Source of the DNA: Tissierellaceae bacterium
Lineage (GTDB): Bacteria > Bacillota > Clostridia > Tissierellales > Tissierellaceae
Assembly: GCA_029264075.1 (NCBI GenBank)
Contig: JARICQ010000089.1
Span: 1-8,166, forward strand
Length of the DNA: 8,166 nucleotides
Reading direction: 5' to 3'
Part shown: positions 5,460 to 8,166 of the stretch, piece by piece
How positions within the stretch are numbered: position 1 is the first letter of the stretch
How the letters are laid out: the number at the start of each line of letters is the position of its first letter
Program-made: the position numbers and the translations under genes
Notes under the pieces: generated by a model
Told to the model about the DNA's origin: nothing
The model's input: the letters and a program-made list of their open reading frames with translations, nothing else
The model's database searches: none

Positions 5460-6476
5460 TTATATCTCGCTTTTTTTCCTGCTTAAAAGAAATAGAAAAA
5501 ACGGTGCTCCTATGACACCAGTTATGATACCTACAGATAATTCAACTGGCTGAAAAACTGTCCTTGCCAGTGTATCTGAAATAACAAGCAAGATTCCTCC
5601 AAAGATTGCTGAAAGTGGTATAAGATATCTATAATCTCCTCCAATAACAATCCTTGCTGAATGAGGTGCAACTAATCCTACAAATCCAATTGCACCTGCT
5701 GCACTAACTGCACTTCCTGCTAAAACTGAAGAAATGACAATGATCAATACTCTATATAAGCCTATCTTTAAGCCTATACTGCTCGCAACTTCATCACCAA
5801 GAGAAAACAAATTCACCCTTGGTGCAAGAAATAGTGCAGCCAATAGACCTACTAGGCTATAGGGAAGCACAGATCTAACTGCAGACCAACTTCTCCCTGA
5901 CAAACTTCCAATCATCCAAGAATAAGTAACATCTAGCACATCACTATTTAACATCATAATTCCAGATGTAATAGAGTTGAGAAATGCTGAGATTGCTACT
6001 CCTGCTAAAACTATATGTACTGTAGATGACCTGCCTGAACTAGGCATAGACAAAGAGTAAATTAACAAAGAAGCAAAAAGAGCACCTAAAAATGATGCTA
6101 CTGGCAGCAAGAGCAAATAAGATGGCAATACCGTCATCAAAAGAACTGCCATAAATCCAGCCCCTGCATTTACTCCTATAATATTTGGAGATGCCATTGG
6201 ATTTCTCAATATACCTTGAAGAAGTACTCCAGATACCGCAAGATTCATTCCTACAAGAATTCCAGAGATAATTCTTGGGATTCGAACATTGTTGATAATT
6301 TGATGCAAATAACCCTCATCTACTCTTCCGCTTACCGAATCCCAGAATTCAGAAAAAGAAAATTGAGCTGTTCCAATAAATACACAAGAAATCGTCGCCA
6401 CACAAAGTAAAATAAATGCTACTATTAGTATAGATATTTTTTTCTTTGTAGTTAGCATTTCCTTTTGCCTCTTCAT
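5460..6476 (-). CDS. FecCD-family ABC transporter permease (siderophore/haem/cobalamin type)
   Basis: Membrane subunit of a type II importer for iron-siderophores, haem or corrinoids; it would work as a homodimer, since only one permease gene is present. At 338 aa it has normal length, and hydrophobic segments run along most of the chain. FecCD blocks are clear: RIPRI (66-70), RNPMASPNIIGV (91-102), WMIGSLSGRSW (187-197), GFVGLVAPHSAR (264-275) and the C-terminal ELSVGIITGVIGAPFFLFLL (312-331). The ATG at 6474-6476 has GAGG (6488-6491) eleven nt upstream, rather far; Met7 (ATG, 6456-6458) with AAAGG two nt upstream is a weaker alternative. It starts 19 nt after the binding-protein gene and is followed at 36 nt by the AraC regulator. 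The family is certain; the substrate is unknown. Confidence 0.95.
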   Translation of the reverse strand: MKRQKEMLTTKKKISILIVAFILLCVATISCVFIGTAQFSFSEFWDSVSGRVDEGYLHQIINNVRIPRIISGILVGMNLAVSGVLLQGILRNPMASPNIIGVNAGAGFMAVLLMTVLPSYLLLLPVASFLGALFASLLIYSLSMPSSGRSSTVHIVLAGVAISAFLNSITSGIMMLNSDVLDVTYSWMIGSLSGRSWSAVRSVLPYSLVGLLAALFLAPRVNLFSLGDEVASSIGLKIGLYRVLIIVISSVLAGSAVSAAGAIGFVGLVAPHSARIVIGGDYRYLIPLSAIFGGILLVISDTLARTVFQPVELSVGIITGVIGAPFFLFLLSRKKSEI

Positions 6477-6495
6477 ATCAAAACCATCCTCTTGC

Positions 6496-7488
6496 TTAGT
6501 TTTTCTTTATTATAAGGTCTGCAGTTGTATTAAGCATATCCTCAACATTCATTCTATTGGGATTAACTGCAAATGGTAGCATAAATATATCGTCATTCTT
6601 TATAGCATCTAATTCAGACCACTTTTCATCTGATTTAATATCAGCTAAGATAGATTTATTTGCATCTTGATCTTTTCCTGGAGCAATAACAAAAATAACA
6701 TCTGGATTATCTTTAATGATTTGTTCTACATCATAAGAAACATAGGGAGATTTTGATGCATTTGGGAGATTGTCTGGAACAATGTTTTCAATTCCCAATA
6801 ATATAAGTAGTGCACCGTATCCTGATGATCTTTGAGCACTAGTTATGGTATCTCCTGTTCTTATAATCATTCCTGTTTCATAGCCGCCAATTTCTGATAT
6901 TTGTTTTTCCAAGTCATTTCCAATTTCCATTATCTGTGACTTATATTCATCTCCTGCATCAGGTTTTCCAAGAAGTTCTCCTACGAATGGCGTTAGGTCA
7001 ACTATAGAGATTTCTCCAGTTGCATCTGGATCAAAAAAATAAATAGGACAATCTGCAAGCACTAGCTCATTTTCTATGGCTGCATGAAATCGGCTACTCG
7101 CAATAATAAAATCAGGTTCAAGCTCATATATCTTTTCTATATTAGGAGATTTTGTCATTCCTACAGATGTAAGGGCCATGCCTTCATCCCGGATTTTATA
7201 TTCCTCCACCTTGCCAACCGGTGTAACTCCAATATTAAATAGTGCCTCCATTACAGCAGATGTAAGCCCTAGAACTTTTTCCGGATTCTCAGGTATTTCA
7301 ACAGTTCTTCCTAATTCATCTACAAAAGTATTGGCACCCTCTTCACCTTCAGAAGGCTCGGATACATCCTCTTCTACCAGTTCACTCTCTTCTACTGATG
7401 GATCTTCTACTACTGTTTCTCTTTCACAGCCAGTAAACACTCCTATAATCACGACAAAGGACAATATTAAAACTAATATTTTTTTCAT
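6496..7488 (-). CDS. FecB/BtuF-type substrate-binding lipoprotein (metallophore ABC transporter)
   Basis: Surface lipoprotein that captures the cargo for the FecCD permease. The 330-aa chain has a signal peptide (MKKILVLILSFVV) ending in FTGC with lipidated C21, then an acidic linker (about 22-51). The binding domain opens with the family signature FVDELGRTVEIPENPEKVLGL (55-75) and has NIEKIYELEPDFII (116-129) and DVEQIIKDNPDVIFV further on, as in TroA-like class III binding proteins for siderophores, haem or cobalamin. ATG at 7486-7488 overlaps the ATPase stop codon by four nt (ATGA), and an SD (AGAGGG, 7497-7502) sits eight nt upstream, so translation is coupled to the ATPase gene. The gene order ATPase, binding protein, permease is unusual for these operons, in which the binding protein usually comes first. 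I cannot name the ligand: no ligand-specific motif is recognisable. Confidence 0.9.
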   Translation of the reverse strand: MKKILVLILSFVVIIGVFTGCERETVVEDPSVEESELVEEDVSEPSEGEEGANTFVDELGRTVEIPENPEKVLGLTSAVMEALFNIGVTPVGKVEEYKIRDEGMALTSVGMTKSPNIEKIYELEPDFIIASSRFHAAIENELVLADCPIYFFDPDATGEISIVDLTPFVGELLGKPDAGDEYKSQIMEIGNDLEKQISEIGGYETGMIIRTGDTITSAQRSSGYGALLILLGIENIVPDNLPNASKSPYVSYDVEQIIKDNPDVIFVIAPGKDQDANKSILADIKSDEKWSELDAIKNDDIFMLPFAVNPNRMNVEDMLNTTADLIIKKN

Positions 7489-8166
7489 TTTGCAATCCCT
7501 CTTTCATTTTTATATTTATATTTCAAACCTTTATACTTGACACCCTGGGGTACAATAACACTCCTTCTACATTTTTTAAATTTACATACATGGGCTAAAA
7601 CATTGTATACTTCCATAATAGATCTTTCTGTTAGTACTTCTTCTGGAGCTCCATCCCTATATATTTCACCATCTTTCATCATGTATACTAGATCTGAAAC
7701 TTCCATTGCATGATTAATGTCATGGAAGACTGAAATAATAGTTTTGCCATAGCTGGTTTTTAAATCCTTGATCATGGATAAAAACTCTTGCTGGTATTTC
7801 AGGTCCATATAGGTCACAGGCTCATCTAAAAGTAGAATGGGTGTATCCTGGGCCAATGTCATTGCAATCCATACTCTTTGCCTCTCACCTCCTGAAAGAG
7901 CATTGACTGGACGATTCTTATACTTTGATAGGGACATATATTCCATGGCCCACTCTATTTTTTCCTTGTCCTTGCGACTCACAAGCCAACCTGATTTATG
8001 ATAGGGTGTTCTTCCCATTGCCACAAGATCATAAACTGAAATAGAGCTTAGTTTTTCTTGAAACTGCGGGAGAAAAGAAAGCTTTCGAGATAGACTTTTG
8101 GTTTTGTAGTCTTCAATAGCTTTTCCATCAACAAATACTGTCTTAGGAGCTGATCTTAATATTCCT
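7485..8166 (-). CDS. FecE-type ABC transporter ATP-binding protein, 5' end outside window
   Basis: ATPase of the metallophore importer. The frame is open to the right edge, and 226 codons plus the stop are visible. The GTG at 8022-8024 is internal: the residues before it (SVYDLVAMGRTPYH across the junction) form the conserved FecE/FepC block, and further upstream the Q-loop FLPQ is encoded near 8075. Walker A lies outside the window; about 40-50 residues are missing. Seen here are the signature LSGGERQR (7875-7898), Walker B ILLLDEP (7818-7838) followed by VTYMD in place of the usual TTYLD, and the switch histidine in VFHDIN. The C-terminal tail (HVCKFKKCRRS then a Lys-rich stretch) is basic and has a C-x4-C pair; I attach no function to it. 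It is the first visible gene of the operon and overlaps the binding-protein start. Confidence 0.93.
   Translation of the reverse strand, partial: GILRSAPKTVFVDGKAIEDYKTKSLSRKLSFLPQFQEKLSSISVYDLVAMGRTPYHKSGWLVSRKDKEKIEWAMEYMSLSKYKNRPVNALSGGERQRVWIAMTLAQDTPILLLDEPVTYMDLKYQQEFLSMIKDLKTSYGKTIISVFHDINHAMEVSDLVYMMKDGEIYRDGAPEEVLTERSIMEVYNVLAHVCKFKKCRRSVIVPQGVKYKGLKYKYKNERGIAK

Noticed and set aside
7178..7540. A 120-codon plus-strand open frame, Ser/Thr-rich
   Set aside because: It is the antisense shadow of the acidic linker and N-terminus of the FecB-type lipoprotein gene, with low-complexity sequence and no SD.
7485..8024. The FecE-type ATPase as a complete 179-residue protein starting at GTG 8022-8024
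   Set aside because: The frame is open to the window edge, and conserved family sequence (Q-loop FLPQ, SVYDLV) is encoded upstream of this GTG, so it is an internal codon of a longer gene cut by the window edge.

Overview
The window is AT-rich and every recognisable gene lies on the minus strand, so transcription runs from high to low coordinates. Lipobox-type lipoprotein signals on all three metal-binding proteins, SD-led ATG/GTG/TTG starts and the codon bias point to a Gram-positive low-GC Bacillota, most likely an anaerobic clostridial or Tissierellia-like lineage. The lineage is an inference from style; no rRNA or lineage-specific marker is present.

Region 1 (8166 down to 4428) is a FecBCD-type ABC uptake operon in an unusual order: ATPase (its start lies outside the window), then a substrate-binding lipoprotein, then a FecCD permease, then an AraC-family regulator rich in cysteine. 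The junctions are tight: a 4-nt overlap, then gaps of 19 and 36 nt. The cargo is most likely an iron-siderophore, haem or another metallophore, but the sequence does not say which.

Region 2 (4427 to 4323) is the only clear promoter region between the two transport operons. A textbook sigma-A promoter (TTGATA, 17 nt, TATAAT) has a perfect 7-1-7 inverted repeat of Fur/Zur type within its spacer. I see no terminator between the AraC gene and this promoter.

Region 3 (4322 to 804) is a complete zinc-type uptake operon: a ZinT-like lipoprotein, a ZnuA-like cluster A-I binding lipoprotein with a long insertion, a ZnuC-like ATPase and a ZnuB-like ABC-3 permease, with spacings of 7 nt, 4 nt and a 14-nt overlap. 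A hairpin terminator lies about 80 nt after the last stop codon. A coherent model is that metal starvation releases a Fur-family repressor, and ZinT and ZnuA then capture zinc (or manganese) and pass it to ZnuB/ZnuC.

Region 4 (803 to 1) holds a 355-nt intergenic stretch with the terminator and a possible promoter, then the first 149 codons of a UvrA-like ABC ATPase. This paralog goes almost directly from the Walker A region to a zinc-binding CxxC motif, so it appears to lack the UvrB-binding part of true UvrA. It runs off the left edge.

The most notable points are the insertion in ZnuA, the Fur-type operator placed in the promoter spacer, the cysteine-rich AraC regulator between the two metal uptake systems, and the shortened UvrA paralog. 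No mobile element, CRISPR array, tRNA or rRNA was seen.
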